NCBI RefSeq assembly: GCF_008831265.1
Contig: NZ_VTTH01000002.1
Coordinates: 620,001-684,000, forward strand
Reading direction: 5' to 3'
Source: Lacisediminimonas profundi
GTDB lineage: Bacteria; Pseudomonadota; Gammaproteobacteria; Burkholderiales; Burkholderiaceae_D
Length of the DNA: 64,000 nucleotides
This document shows positions 47,007 through 56,520 of this stretch, piece after piece. A program made the translations under genes and the position numbers. Every line of letters begins with the position of its first letter. Position 1 is the first letter of the stretch. Under the pieces are notes generated by a model. The model did not search any database, was not told the origin of the DNA, and was given only the letters and a program-made list of their open reading frames with translations.

Positions 47007-49442
47007 TCATCCGAACCGGGATTGTCCGACTTTCTCCGGCAGCCAGCGCTTGATCATCTCCAGCAACTGCTCGACATCAACCGGCTTGGTGATGTAGTCC
47101 GAGGACCCGGCCGCGATGCCCTTCTCGCGGTCGCCCTTCATCGCCTTGGCAGTCACGGTGATGATAGGAAGATTGCAGAAGCGCTCGTTCTCGCGGATGG
47201 CGCGGGTGGTGTCGTGGCCGTCCATGCCCGGCATCATCACATCCATCAGCACCAGTTCGATGCCAGGGTCGGCGTGCAGCGTTGCGATGCCGTCCTTGCC
47301 ATTTTCGGCGAACACGACTTGCATGTTCCGTCGCTCCAGTACTGAGCTGAGCGCGAAAATATTGCGCAGGTCGTCATCCACAATCAGCACCTTGCGGCCG
47401 GCCAGGACATAGTCTGCTTCGACTTCTCCGGCGCCGGACATCGCGACCAATGGCGATGCAACTGCCGGCCTGCCGGCGATGCCGGAGTCAGGCCCCCATC
47501 CCTTGGGCTGACTGCTCAGGTTGACCCGTTCCTCGACCGGCTGCCCCGCATCGCCGGGGGGGCGTGGCTTGTCGAAATCCGCTTCGTTATACGGCAGGTA
47601 GAAGGTGAATACGCTACCCTCGCCGACCTCGCTGCGGACCTGGATCTCGCCGTTCAGCAAGCGGGCCAGCTCGCGGCTGATGGAAAGGCCGAGGCCTGTC
47701 CCGCCGTAGCGCCGGGCAGTGCCGCCGTCGGCCTGCTGGAATGCCTCGAAAATCAACTGCAGCTTGTCCGTCGGGATGCCGATGCCGGTATCGGCCACTG
47801 AAAATGCAATCACGCCATCGGCGTTGGCCAGGCCGGCATGGTCGGGAGTCCATCCCTGGCTGGCCATGCCGACATGCAGCGAAACATGGCCTGCCTCCGT
47901 GAACTTGAAGGCATTGGACAGCAGGTTTTTCAGGATCTGCTGCAGACGCGTCATGTCGATCATCAGCGATGGCGGCAGGTTGCGGTCGAGTTCGACCTCG
48001 AATTCCAGCCGGCGTACTTGCGCCATGTGCCGGAATGTTCGTTCGACGTAGCTGCGCAAATGCGTGAACCGGTATTCGCCCACCTCCAGCGATACAGTGC
48101 CGGATTCGATTTTCGACAGATCAAGGATGTCGTTGATCAGCGTAAGAAGGTCGCTGCCCGAGCCATGTATGGTGCGGGCGAATTCAATCTGCTGTGGCGT
48201 CAGGTTGCCATCCAGGTTTTCGCTCAACTGCCGGGACAGGATCAGCAGGCTGTTAAGCGGCGTGCGTAACTCGTGCGACATGTTGGCGAGGAATTCCGAC
48301 TTGTATTTGGAGGACACCGCGAGCTGGGTCGCCTTTTCTTCCAGCGCCCGCTTGGCCTGCACCACCTCGCGGTTCTTGCGCTCGACTTCAATGTTCTGGA
48401 GCGACAGCTGGTGTGCCTTCTCGGCCAACTCAAGATTCGTCTGCTGCAACTCCTGCGCCAGCGACTGCGACTGTGCCAGCAGGCTCTCAGTGCGGCTGTT
48501 GGCTTCGATCGTGTTGAGCACCGCACCGATCGATTCCATCAGTTGCTCGAAGAAAGACATGTGGGTCGGTGTGAAGCGCTCCATCGACGCGATCTCCAGC
48601 ACGCCCTTGACCTGCTCCCCGAACAGGACGGGCAGCAGGACAATATTGGCCGGCGGCGCCGAACCCAGTCCCGACGAGATCATGATGTAATCGCGCGGCA
48701 CGTTGGTCAGCCAGATGCGCTGCTTCTCGATCGCGCACTGGCCGACCAGCCCTTCCCCGGGCAGGAAGGTGGTCGGCAGGTTCTTGCGTCCGCGGTAGCC
48801 GTAGCTCGCCACCATGTGCAAGCCGTTCTCCAGCCCATCCGGATCCGACAGGTAGAACACGCCGTGGTGGGCGCAAACCAGCGGCGCCAGTTCCGACAGG
48901 ATCATCGAGGTTACCGCCTTGAGATCGCGCTGTCCTTGCAACAGGTGCGTGATGCGGGCCAGGTTGCCCTTGAGCCAATCCTGCTCGGCATTGGTGCGGG
49001 TGGTCTCCCTGATGTTGCGGATCATCTCGTTGACGCTGTCCTTGATCACCGAGACTTCGCCCCTGGCCTCGATCCGGATCGACTGCGACAGGTCGCCACG
49101 CGCGACTGCGTCAATCACGCGCGACATTTCGCGGGCAGGCCCTACCAGGTCGTCGATCAAGGCATTGACGCAGTGGATGGTGCCGGCCCAGCCGCCGCTC
49201 ACATCCGGCAGGCTGGCGCGATGTCCCAACTGGCCTTCGTGACCAACGATGCGCGCGACGCTTTCCAGCTCGCCGGCAATCCGCGCCTGCTTTTCAATAA
49301 CAGTATTGAGCAACGACGCGATCTTGCCGCTGCTGCCGGGCAGTTTGTCCGGCATCCGTACCGAGAAATCCCCCTTGCAAAGCGCTTCCAGCGTATGCAG
49401 CAACAGTTGTTCTTCGTCGCCTTCCTGCGCGCTGATTTTCAT
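47007..49442 (-). CDS. soluble hybrid histidine kinase (HAMP-GAF-HisKA-HATPase-REC)
   Basis: An 811-residue signalling kinase. No transmembrane segment is seen; the N-terminus carries HAMP-like modules (about residues 10-160, e.g. MSRVIDAVARGDLSQSIRIEARGEV as part), then a GAF domain (about 175-325), a coiled coil (about 330-390), HisKA with phospho-acceptor His in ANMSHELRTPLNSLL, HATPase_c with NLLSNAFKFT and DTGIGIP / GGTGLGLSIS, and a C-terminal receiver with Asp in VLMDVMMPGMDG. The ATG at 49442 was chosen over 49526, which overlaps the preceding gene. It lies 49 bp after the REC-GGDEF-EAL gene and probably in its operon. Confidence 0.93.
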   Translation of the reverse strand: MKISAQEGDEEQLLLHTLEALCKGDFSVRMPDKLPGSSGKIASLLNTVIEKQARIAGELESVARIVGHEGQLGHRASLPDVSGGWAGTIHCVNALIDDLVGPAREMSRVIDAVARGDLSQSIRIEARGEVSVIKDSVNEMIRNIRETTRTNAEQDWLKGNLARITHLLQGQRDLKAVTSMILSELAPLVCAHHGVFYLSDPDGLENGLHMVASYGYRGRKNLPTTFLPGEGLVGQCAIEKQRIWLTNVPRDYIMISSGLGSAPPANIVLLPVLFGEQVKGVLEIASMERFTPTHMSFFEQLMESIGAVLNTIEANSRTESLLAQSQSLAQELQQTNLELAEKAHQLSLQNIEVERKNREVVQAKRALEEKATQLAVSSKYKSEFLANMSHELRTPLNSLLILSRQLSENLDGNLTPQQIEFARTIHGSGSDLLTLINDILDLSKIESGTVSLEVGEYRFTHLRSYVERTFRHMAQVRRLEFEVELDRNLPPSLMIDMTRLQQILKNLLSNAFKFTEAGHVSLHVGMASQGWTPDHAGLANADGVIAFSVADTGIGIPTDKLQLIFEAFQQADGGTARRYGGTGLGLSISRELARLLNGEIQVRSEVGEGSVFTFYLPYNEADFDKPRPPGDAGQPVEERVNLSSQPKGWGPDSGIAGRPAVASPLVAMSGAGEVEADYVLAGRKVLIVDDDLRNIFALSSVLERRNMQVVFAENGKDGIATLHADPGIELVLMDVMMPGMDGHDTTRAIRENERFCNLPIITVTAKAMKGDREKGIAAGSSDYITKPVDVEQLLEMIKRWLPEKVGQSRFG

Positions 49443-49491
49443 TCTTGAATCCTGTCTTTCTTGTGGATTGCGTTCCGGGTGGAACAAGTTT

Positions 49492-51420
49492 TCAGACGCC
49501 TGCAATCTGCGGGACACGGGTGGCAATGCTCTGCGGCGGCATTGCCCTGCTGTGCAGGAAGCCCTGGTACTCGTCGCAGCCCAGGGTCCTCAGGATATTC
49601 AGCTGCTCCTGGGTCTCGACGCCTTCGGCGACGATGCGCAAGGCCAGCGCGCGCGCCATATTGACGATGGCCGCGACGATCGCGGTATCGCTGCCCGTCT
49701 TGCCAAGGTCGCGCACGAATGACTGGTCGATCTTCAGGATATCGATCGGCAGCGCCTTGAGTACCGACAAGGACGAATAGCCGGTGCCGAAATCGTCGAT
49801 CGCGATGGTAATGCCCGCCTCGCTGATTTCCTGCAGCACCGCGGTTGCCTTCTCGAGATCGCGGATCAGCAGGGATTCGGTAATTTCAAGCTGCAGGCAT
49901 GCGGCCGGGATACCGTGCCGGCGCAGGTTCTCGCGAATGTTGCCGGGCAATTCTGCATGGATCTGCGGAATGGCGACGTTTACCGCAATTGGCAGCCGGA
50001 TCTTGCCGTGGTTCGCATCCAGCCATAGTCGTGCCTGGGCGCAGGCCGCCGACATCACCCACTCTCCGATTGCCACCAGATGACCACTATCGGCCGCGGC
50101 GCCGAGGAACTGCGCACCCGTAATCAATCCCAGGCGCGGATGCCGCCAGCGCAGCAGCGCTTCGACGCCCGCCACTCGCCCGGTTCCGATATCGACCTTG
50201 GGCTGGTAGTGCAACTCGAATTCCTCGTTCTCCAGCGCGCCCTGCAGTTCATGCTCCAGCGTCAGCCGGTCATGCAGGCGCTGGTTCAACTCCTGGTGGA
50301 AAAATTCCACGCTGCCGCGCCGGCGCTGCTTGGCGTGGTACATCGCCAGGTCAGCATGTTTCATCAGTGCATGGGCGGTTTTGCCATCCTGCGGGAACAA
50401 GCTGATCCCGATGCTCATCGAGCTTTTCAGGCAATGCCCGCTGATATCGAAGGTGGTGTTGGTGGCCTGCACGATCTTGTGGGCGACCGCCGCCGCGTCC
50501 GAATACGTGGGCAAGGATTCCATCAGGACCACGAATTCATCCCCACCAAGCCGCGCCACGATATCCGTTTCACGTACCGCGCCGGTGACGCGGTGAGCGA
50601 CTTCGACCAGAAGCCCGTCGCCGACATCGTGGCCGAGCATGTCATTGATGGCCTTGAATCGGTCCATGTCCAGGAACAGTACCGCCAGGCTCTTTCCCTG
50701 GCGCCCTGCTCGCCCGATCGCATGCTCCAGCGCTTCAGTCAGCGAGCAGCGGTTCAGCAAGCCGGTCAGGCCATCCCGGGTTGCCAGGCCGTGTGCCCGC
50801 TCTTCTGCCTGGCGGCGCTCGATGACTTCGGCCTCCAGCGCGGCGTTGACGCGCTTGAGGTCGTTCATCTGTTGCACCTGGAGATCGCGGTTGAGTTCTT
50901 CCAGCTGGCGGGTTTGCTGCTGCAACTGAAGATTTTTCTTCGCCAATTCGACGAATACCAGGATCTTGTTCTGCAGTATCTGCGGGATGACCGGGGTGAA
51001 GAGATAATCGACCGCACCTTTCTGGTATCCCTTGAGCCTGTGCAATTCGTCGGCGTAATGCGCGGTGACGAAGATGATGGGCACCAAGGCGGTGCGCGGA
51101 TGCGAGTGGATGATCTCCGCGACTTCAAAGCCGTCCATGCCCGGCATGTTGACGTCCAGCAAGATAACGGCGAATTGTTGCTGGCAGGTATTGAGCACGG
51201 CACGCAGTGCCTGTTCGCCTCCGGGGGCTGTCACTATTTCGTATTCGTGGGTCGCTGCCGATCTTTCAAGCAGGCTATGTAACGCGAGCAGGCTTGCGGG
51301 GTGATCGTTTACGAGAAGGACGCGTGGTTTCTGCACTGGTGGCTTTTTCTCTCGGGAGCGGTGGAAACGGTGGAAGCGGCGATCAACAGCGTTATCGCGC
51401 CAGGTGTTTCCATGCTGCAT
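49492..51420 (-). CDS. response regulator with GGDEF and EAL domains
   Basis: A 642-residue two-component output protein for c-di-GMP. A receiver domain (about residues 32-150, Asp in VILLDVNMPGMDGFEV) is followed by a coiled coil (about 155-210), a GGDEF domain with intact RLGGDEFVVLM and an EAL domain with EALLRW, EITESLL, DDFGTGYSSLSVLK and VAEGVET, so both activities are possible. It is the first gene before the hybrid kinase on the same strand, which is its likely partner. An alternative start may exist nearer the receiver (about 51340). Confidence 0.93.
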   Translation of the reverse strand: MQHGNTWRDNAVDRRFHRFHRSREKKPPVQKPRVLLVNDHPASLLALHSLLERSAATHEYEIVTAPGGEQALRAVLNTCQQQFAVILLDVNMPGMDGFEVAEIIHSHPRTALVPIIFVTAHYADELHRLKGYQKGAVDYLFTPVIPQILQNKILVFVELAKKNLQLQQQTRQLEELNRDLQVQQMNDLKRVNAALEAEVIERRQAEERAHGLATRDGLTGLLNRCSLTEALEHAIGRAGRQGKSLAVLFLDMDRFKAINDMLGHDVGDGLLVEVAHRVTGAVRETDIVARLGGDEFVVLMESLPTYSDAAAVAHKIVQATNTTFDISGHCLKSSMSIGISLFPQDGKTAHALMKHADLAMYHAKQRRRGSVEFFHQELNQRLHDRLTLEHELQGALENEEFELHYQPKVDIGTGRVAGVEALLRWRHPRLGLITGAQFLGAAADSGHLVAIGEWVMSAACAQARLWLDANHGKIRLPIAVNVAIPQIHAELPGNIRENLRRHGIPAACLQLEITESLLIRDLEKATAVLQEISEAGITIAIDDFGTGYSSLSVLKALPIDILKIDQSFVRDLGKTGSDTAIVAAIVNMARALALRIVAEGVETQEQLNILRTLGCDEYQGFLHSRAMPPQSIATRVPQIAGV

Positions 51421-51823
51421 TATTTACAGGCGGAAGGATTTGATTCGCCGTAATTAGAGGGGGCAGCCGGGTCAATGTTCCCCAAAAAGAAGAACAATTG
51501 AAAATGCCGGGCAATGCCGCCCCCAGCCAGGCCGTCCGGCCGCTTCACGCCGTCCTCATGCCCTTCCATTCCCATGCTCGCGCTGAACCATAAGTCATGG
51601 CGCCAGTCCCAGCGCTCAGGGGGGCATTCGCGCCGGCATCCTGCGACGCCCTTGCCTGGGGCCGCATTGCGATCCGCGCCCTTTCGGTTCGCCGCTTGCG
51701 GCGACGGCCCCGGTGGCCTCAGGGCAATTGATGCACCTCATGATTTGCCGAATGTAAGGGCATTAGCTTAGGACTCAGGCGCAGGATGAAGAGTCCCAAC
51801 CGATCAAACCAACGGGAGATGGT
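51421..51823. other. 403-bp divergent intergenic region before prkA
   Basis: The gap separates the REC-GGDEF-EAL gene (minus) from prkA (plus) and should hold promoters for both. It has a small perfect hairpin CGCCG CTTG CGGCG near 51692-51705 and a CGGGAGAT ribosome binding site before prkA. I found no reliable sigma54 or sigma70 promoter and no gene in it. Confidence 0.5.
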
Positions 51824-53773
51824 ATGACGACGACAGACAAGGCAGCCCAACCCGGCCAGCAGCAGGCGTTGATGGAGCGGCTGGTGGCATTCACCCGGGA
51901 CCACCGCGCAGCAAACTGGTCAGGCTCGCTGTCCCAGTTCCTCGAAACGGTGCTGCCGGCCGATCCGAAAGCGGTGGCGCGCACATCGCATCAATACATG
52001 TGGGACATGATCCGCTGGACGCGCGGCGAAGATGCGAACGGCAATTTCACCAGGCAACTGTTCGCCGAAGATCTGTTCGGCGTGGATGAATCGATCGAGC
52101 GCGTGGTGGACTATTTCAAGGCAGCAGCCGCCGGCTCGGAAGTGGGCCGCCGGCTGTTGCTGCTGCTCGGCCCGCCGTCTGGCGGCAAATCCAGCCTGGT
52201 GATCCTGCTCAAGCGTGGGCTGGAAGAGTACAGCCACACCGATGCCGGTGCGCTGTACGGCATACAGGGCTGCCCGGTGCACGAGTCGCCGCTGCATCTG
52301 GTGCCGCATTCCCTGCGCGCAAGCGTACGCGAAACCTACGGCGTCGACATATCCGGCGAGGTCTGCCCGCACTGCCGGGCACGGCTGGAGGATGATTACA
52401 AGGGCGACTTCCTGCGCATGCCAGTGGAACGCATCTTCATCTCGGAAGCCGGACGGCTGGGCATCGGCACCTATGCGCCACATGACCCTACCACGGCTGA
52501 CCTGGCGGACCTGGTCGGCTCGGTCGACCTGTCCAAGGTTGCCGAATTCGGCGACGAAGGCGATCCGCGCGCCTGGTCATGGTCGGGCGCCGTCTATGCC
52601 GCCAGCCGCGGCATGCTGGAAATGATCGAGATCCTGAAGGTCAAGCGCGAATTCCTGTATCTGCTGTTGACGCTGACGCAGGAGAAGAACGTCAAGGTAT
52701 CGCGCTTCCCGCTGATCTACCTGGACGAAACCATCCTGGCCCACACCAACCTTGCCGAGTTCCGCAAGTTCCTGCAGGAAAGCGAAAACGAGGCGCTGCT
52801 GGACCGGATGGTAATCATCCAGGTGCCCTACACGCTCAATTACAAGGATGAAGCGCGGATTTACAAGAAGCTGATTTCCTCCGCCGCTCCCGCCTTCCGC
52901 GAAGTGCATCTCGATCCGCATGTGCTGCACGCAGCCGCAGTATTCGCAATCATGACCCGCCTGCACGAGGGCGAAGAGAAGGAGCAGGAACTAAGCAAGC
53001 GGGTGCGGCTGCAGGCGGAAGAAGAGGTCGAGGGCGTCAACCGGGCAGAAGCCGAACGCGAACGGCAGAAATTGCCGGATGAAGGCTTGGGCGGCGTATC
53101 CCCCCGCTTCGTCATCAACGCACTGTCGAACGCGATCATTCAGTCCGACAAGCGCAGCCTGACCACGATGGATGTGCTGCTGGCCTTGAAGGATGCAATC
53201 GACAGTGATGCCCGCATCGACCCCAAGAAGAAGCGCAAATGGGTCGACTATCTCGTGCTGGCGCGCAAGTATTTCTACAACCGCTGGGTCAAGGAGGACG
53301 TCCACAAGGCCCTGTTCGTTTCGTTCGAGCAGGAGGCGCAGGACTTGCTCGACAAGTACCTGGACGAGGTCGAGGCTACGCTCGACAACCGCCATGTGAA
53401 GGACCCGATCACCAATGAAGAACGCAAGCCGGACGAACGCTTCCTGCGTTCAGTGGAAGAGAAAATCCACATTTCCGATTCCGGCAAGCAGTCGTTCCGG
53501 CAAGAAGTGGTGCGCAAGGCAATGGGCGCCTTCAAGCGCGGCGAGAAGTTCACGCTGGACAGTCATGCCCAGTTGCATGACGGCGTCCAGCAATACCTGT
53601 TCGAGCAGCGGCGCGAGGTGTTGCGGCTGGTCAGTTCCAGCAGCAGGCCGGACGAAGAGGTGCGGCAAAAAATATCGGTCGTCGAAAAGCGCCTGGTCGA
53701 TGAATACGGCTATGACGCCCACAGCGCGCGGGAAGCGCTCAACTACGTCACCACATTGCTGGCGCAGGAGTAA
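51824..53773 (+). CDS. prkA: PrkA family serine protein kinase (YeaG)
   Basis: PrkA/YeaG is an AAA+-like protein with reported Ser kinase or protease activity, linked to stationary phase, nitrogen starvation and (in Bacillus) sporulation. The 649-residue protein has the N-terminal region FLETVLPADPKAVARTSHQYMWDMI, the Walker A LLGPPSGGKSSLVI near residue 113, the Cys-containing VCPHCRARL insert and the C-terminal PrkA domain. It heads the prkA-yeaH-spoVR operon, conserved across proteobacteria. Confidence 0.95.
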   Translation: MTTTDKAAQPGQQQALMERLVAFTRDHRAANWSGSLSQFLETVLPADPKAVARTSHQYMWDMIRWTRGEDANGNFTRQLFAEDLFGVDESIERVVDYFKAAAAGSEVGRRLLLLLGPPSGGKSSLVILLKRGLEEYSHTDAGALYGIQGCPVHESPLHLVPHSLRASVRETYGVDISGEVCPHCRARLEDDYKGDFLRMPVERIFISEAGRLGIGTYAPHDPTTADLADLVGSVDLSKVAEFGDEGDPRAWSWSGAVYAASRGMLEMIEILKVKREFLYLLLTLTQEKNVKVSRFPLIYLDETILAHTNLAEFRKFLQESENEALLDRMVIIQVPYTLNYKDEARIYKKLISSAAPAFREVHLDPHVLHAAAVFAIMTRLHEGEEKEQELSKRVRLQAEEEVEGVNRAEAERERQKLPDEGLGGVSPRFVINALSNAIIQSDKRSLTTMDVLLALKDAIDSDARIDPKKKRKWVDYLVLARKYFYNRWVKEDVHKALFVSFEQEAQDLLDKYLDEVEATLDNRHVKDPITNEERKPDERFLRSVEEKIHISDSGKQSFRQEVVRKAMGAFKRGEKFTLDSHAQLHDGVQQYLFEQRREVLRLVSSSSRPDEEVRQKISVVEKRLVDEYGYDAHSAREALNYVTTLLAQE

Positions 53774-53936
53774 AGAGGCTGTCATGCAAAACGATGTGCC
53801 CGGGATCGGGTCTAAATACTGCTGGTTGCAGGGAGGTCATCGCCTGTGATTTGCTTGCCGCGCTTTGTGCGCCGCTTTCTGCCTTTTGATGACCCTGTTG
53901 CCGGGCCAGTGCAGTCCAGAGACGAGAGGTAAGCAG

Positions 53937-55106
53937 ATGGCAATCCACATGACGATGTCGACAGAAACGCCGTGGTACGACCTTTTTTCCAGGGGTGCGC
54001 GCGACTGGCTGCGTCATAACGAAAAGGTCCGCGAGAGCGTCCATCAGAACCTGCCCGACCTGGTCGCCGGATCGGACCTGATCACGGGCTCGCAGGACCA
54101 GACAGTCGGCGTGCCGGTGCGCATGCTCGAGCATGCGCGCTTTCGGCTTGCCGATTCCCAATCACATCAGCAAATGGACGCCGGCCAGGGCCAGGGCAAG
54201 CCCGGCGACGTGCTGCGCCCGACCCAACGCAGCCCCGGCGACGACGATGGCCAAGGCGACAATGCCGAAGGCGAAGTCAAGCTGATGCTGGAACTGAAGG
54301 TCGACGACATCGTCGACTGGATTTGGGAAGAACTCAAGCTGCCGGACCTGCAGCCCAAGCGCAATACCGTGGTCGAGGATGACGAGTACGTGCGCGAGGG
54401 CTGGGACAAGCACGGGGCGCGCGCCCGCCTCGATCGCCGCCGCACGGTCAAGGAGGCAGTGAAACGGCGGGCCATCCAGGCCAACCCTGTGCCATTTACC
54501 AACGAGGATCTGCGTTTCCGGCAATTGGTAAAACGCAAGAAGCCGGCGACCAATGCGGTCGTGCTGTTCGCGCTCGATGTCTCCGCCAGCATGACGGAGG
54601 CCGAACGAAAACTGGCCAAGACCTTCTTCTTCTTCGTGCTGCAGGGCATCCGCCGCCGCTACGCCAAGGTCGAGACCCGTTTCATCGCCCACACCACCCA
54701 GGCATGGGAGTTCAATGAACGCGAGTTTTTCCAGGTGACCGGCACCGGCGGCACTGGCGCTTCGACCGCGTTCAACCTGGCCCTGCAGATGATAGAAAAC
54801 GAGTATGACCCTTCGCAGTACAACAGCTATCTGTTCTACGCATCGGACGGAGAAAACTTCACCGAGGACCGCGCCGCCGCAAGCGAAGGACTGGCACGGC
54901 TGTCGTCTCTGGTGAACTACATGGGCTATGTGGAAACCGTGCCCGGCTCGCCGCGTGCCACCGAAACAGAAATGAAGATGATGGCCGGCGAACTGGAGCG
55001 CAGCGGCGCGCCGGTCGGCACCTGCGTGCTGTCGCGGCCGGACGACGTCTGGAAGGCAATCCGCAAATTCTTTGTCCAGCAGGCCGAGCAAAGCGAGGTG
55101 GCGTAA
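53937..55106 (+). CDS. yeaH: YeaH/YhbH family VWA-domain protein (DUF444)
   Basis: A 389-residue DUF444 protein. A Gln/Gly/Asp-rich stretch around residues 75-105 is followed by a C-terminal von Willebrand A domain (about residues 200-380) with an intact MIDAS motif DVSAS and a GTGGTGAS loop. The function is unknown, but it co-occurs with PrkA and SpoVR. The ATG at 53937 has GAGAGG upstream; the frame is open to 53865. It ends exactly where spoVR begins, with no gap. Confidence 0.93.
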   Translation: MAIHMTMSTETPWYDLFSRGARDWLRHNEKVRESVHQNLPDLVAGSDLITGSQDQTVGVPVRMLEHARFRLADSQSHQQMDAGQGQGKPGDVLRPTQRSPGDDDGQGDNAEGEVKLMLELKVDDIVDWIWEELKLPDLQPKRNTVVEDDEYVREGWDKHGARARLDRRRTVKEAVKRRAIQANPVPFTNEDLRFRQLVKRKKPATNAVVLFALDVSASMTEAERKLAKTFFFFVLQGIRRRYAKVETRFIAHTTQAWEFNEREFFQVTGTGGTGASTAFNLALQMIENEYDPSQYNSYLFYASDGENFTEDRAAASEGLARLSSLVNYMGYVETVPGSPRATETEMKMMAGELERSGAPVGTCVLSRPDDVWKAIRKFFVQQAEQSEVA

Positions 55107-56492
55107 ATGCACGCAGCAACAGTGAAGGACGAACGGCTGCAGGACTATTCGCAGCGGATGGAGGAACTGGCGACCAGGCTGGGACTGGAGTACTACCCGG
55201 TCGACTTCGAACTGGTGCCGAACAACTTCATGATGGAGATCGCGGTGTACGGCTTGCCGGTGAGGATGCCGCACTGGTCGTTCGGCATCCGCTATATCCA
55301 TCAGCTGATTCGCCAGAGCATGGGCAATTCGCGCATCTTCGAGGTCATGTTTCCGGGCGACCCCTGCCACGCCTACCTGGTGAACAACAACAGCTTGCCC
55401 GAGAACACGCTGGTGGTCGCGCACGTGCTCGGCCACGCCGACTTTTCCAGGAATAACCACCTGTTCGCGCGCTTCATGGAGATGGCTGGCGGCCATATCC
55501 TAGAACAATCCGCCGCCCGCGCTCATCAGATCGATGCCGCGCTGCAGGAGCACGGGCAGGAAAAGGTCGAAGCCGTGCTGGATGCCGCACTGGCGCTGGA
55601 GCCGCACATCGACGTCAACCGTGAATTGCACCGCAGCCGCTACCCGACCGGCAAGATACAGCCGGCCCCGAGGAACGAAGACGACTTCAGCCGCCGCTTC
55701 CATTCGCTCCCCGGCGAGGCGCTCCCGAGCGCAGAGGAGCAGGCGCCACGCAAGGCCTCGGTGCCGCCGCATCCGGAGTACGACTTGCTGTGGTTCATCG
55801 CGAATTACGCGCCGGACCTGGAAGGATGGGAGCGCGACATCTTCCTCGCCGTGCGCGAGGAATCCTTTTACTTTTATCCGGTGTTCGCTTGCCAGATCAT
55901 GAATGAAGGATGGGCCTCGTACTGGCATGCGCGGCTATTGCGCGAAGCGGATTTCCTGCCGCATGACCTGTACCTGTCGGCAATCAAGGCGCATTCGGAT
56001 GTGGTGCGTCCTTACGCCGGTGACAACGAACTGGCGTTGGCGGTGAATCCCTATCACCTCGGCTTTTCGATGTGGGAAGACCTGATCGAAAAGAGGGGCA
56101 TCGAGGCCGCACGCCAGATCATGCGCGAGGAAGACGACTTCGGCTTCATCCGCAACTACCTGACGCCGGAACTGGCCGAGAAGCTGGAACTGTTCGTCTA
56201 CGAAACGCATGACGACGGCGGCATCAAGATTGCCAACCGCGACATTCATGCCGTGCGCGAAGCAATCCTGGCGCCGAAGTTCAACTACGGCGCCCCGCGC
56301 ATTGCCGTCACCCGCATGCACCAGGACGGCAGCCTGGAGTTGACCCACGACCACCAGAGCGATGGCCGCGGCCTGGACGTCGGGCGCGCCGAGCGCGTGC
56401 TGGAGTACATCTCGCGGGTATGGCGACGGCCGGTGACGCTGAACACCGTCGGCTACAGCGGCAATCCGCGGGTGGTCACCAGCAAGCGCTAG
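55107..56492 (+). CDS. SpoVR family protein
   Basis: SpoVR (YcgB in E. coli) is needed for spore cortex formation in Bacillus; its role in non-sporulating proteobacteria is unclear but is linked to stress and to peptidoglycan metabolism. The 461-residue length is normal. The N-terminal YYPVDFELVPNNFMMEIAVYG and the ARFMEMAGGHILEQSAARAHQ region are typical, and NEGWASYWHARLLREADFLP is the family's conserved segment. The ATG directly abuts the yeaH stop codon. Confidence 0.95.
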   Translation: MHAATVKDERLQDYSQRMEELATRLGLEYYPVDFELVPNNFMMEIAVYGLPVRMPHWSFGIRYIHQLIRQSMGNSRIFEVMFPGDPCHAYLVNNNSLPENTLVVAHVLGHADFSRNNHLFARFMEMAGGHILEQSAARAHQIDAALQEHGQEKVEAVLDAALALEPHIDVNRELHRSRYPTGKIQPAPRNEDDFSRRFHSLPGEALPSAEEQAPRKASVPPHPEYDLLWFIANYAPDLEGWERDIFLAVREESFYFYPVFACQIMNEGWASYWHARLLREADFLPHDLYLSAIKAHSDVVRPYAGDNELALAVNPYHLGFSMWEDLIEKRGIEAARQIMREEDDFGFIRNYLTPELAEKLELFVYETHDDGGIKIANRDIHAVREAILAPKFNYGAPRIAVTRMHQDGSLELTHDHQSDGRGLDVGRAERVLEYISRVWRRPVTLNTVGYSGNPRVVTSKR

Positions 56493-56520
56493 CGCTCGGA
56501 CCCGCGCTTGACTGGGTGCC

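Noticed and set aside
51640-51690. sigma54 promoter for prkA
   Set aside because: TGGGGCCGCATTGC has GG and GC elements but one base too few between them, so it was not called.
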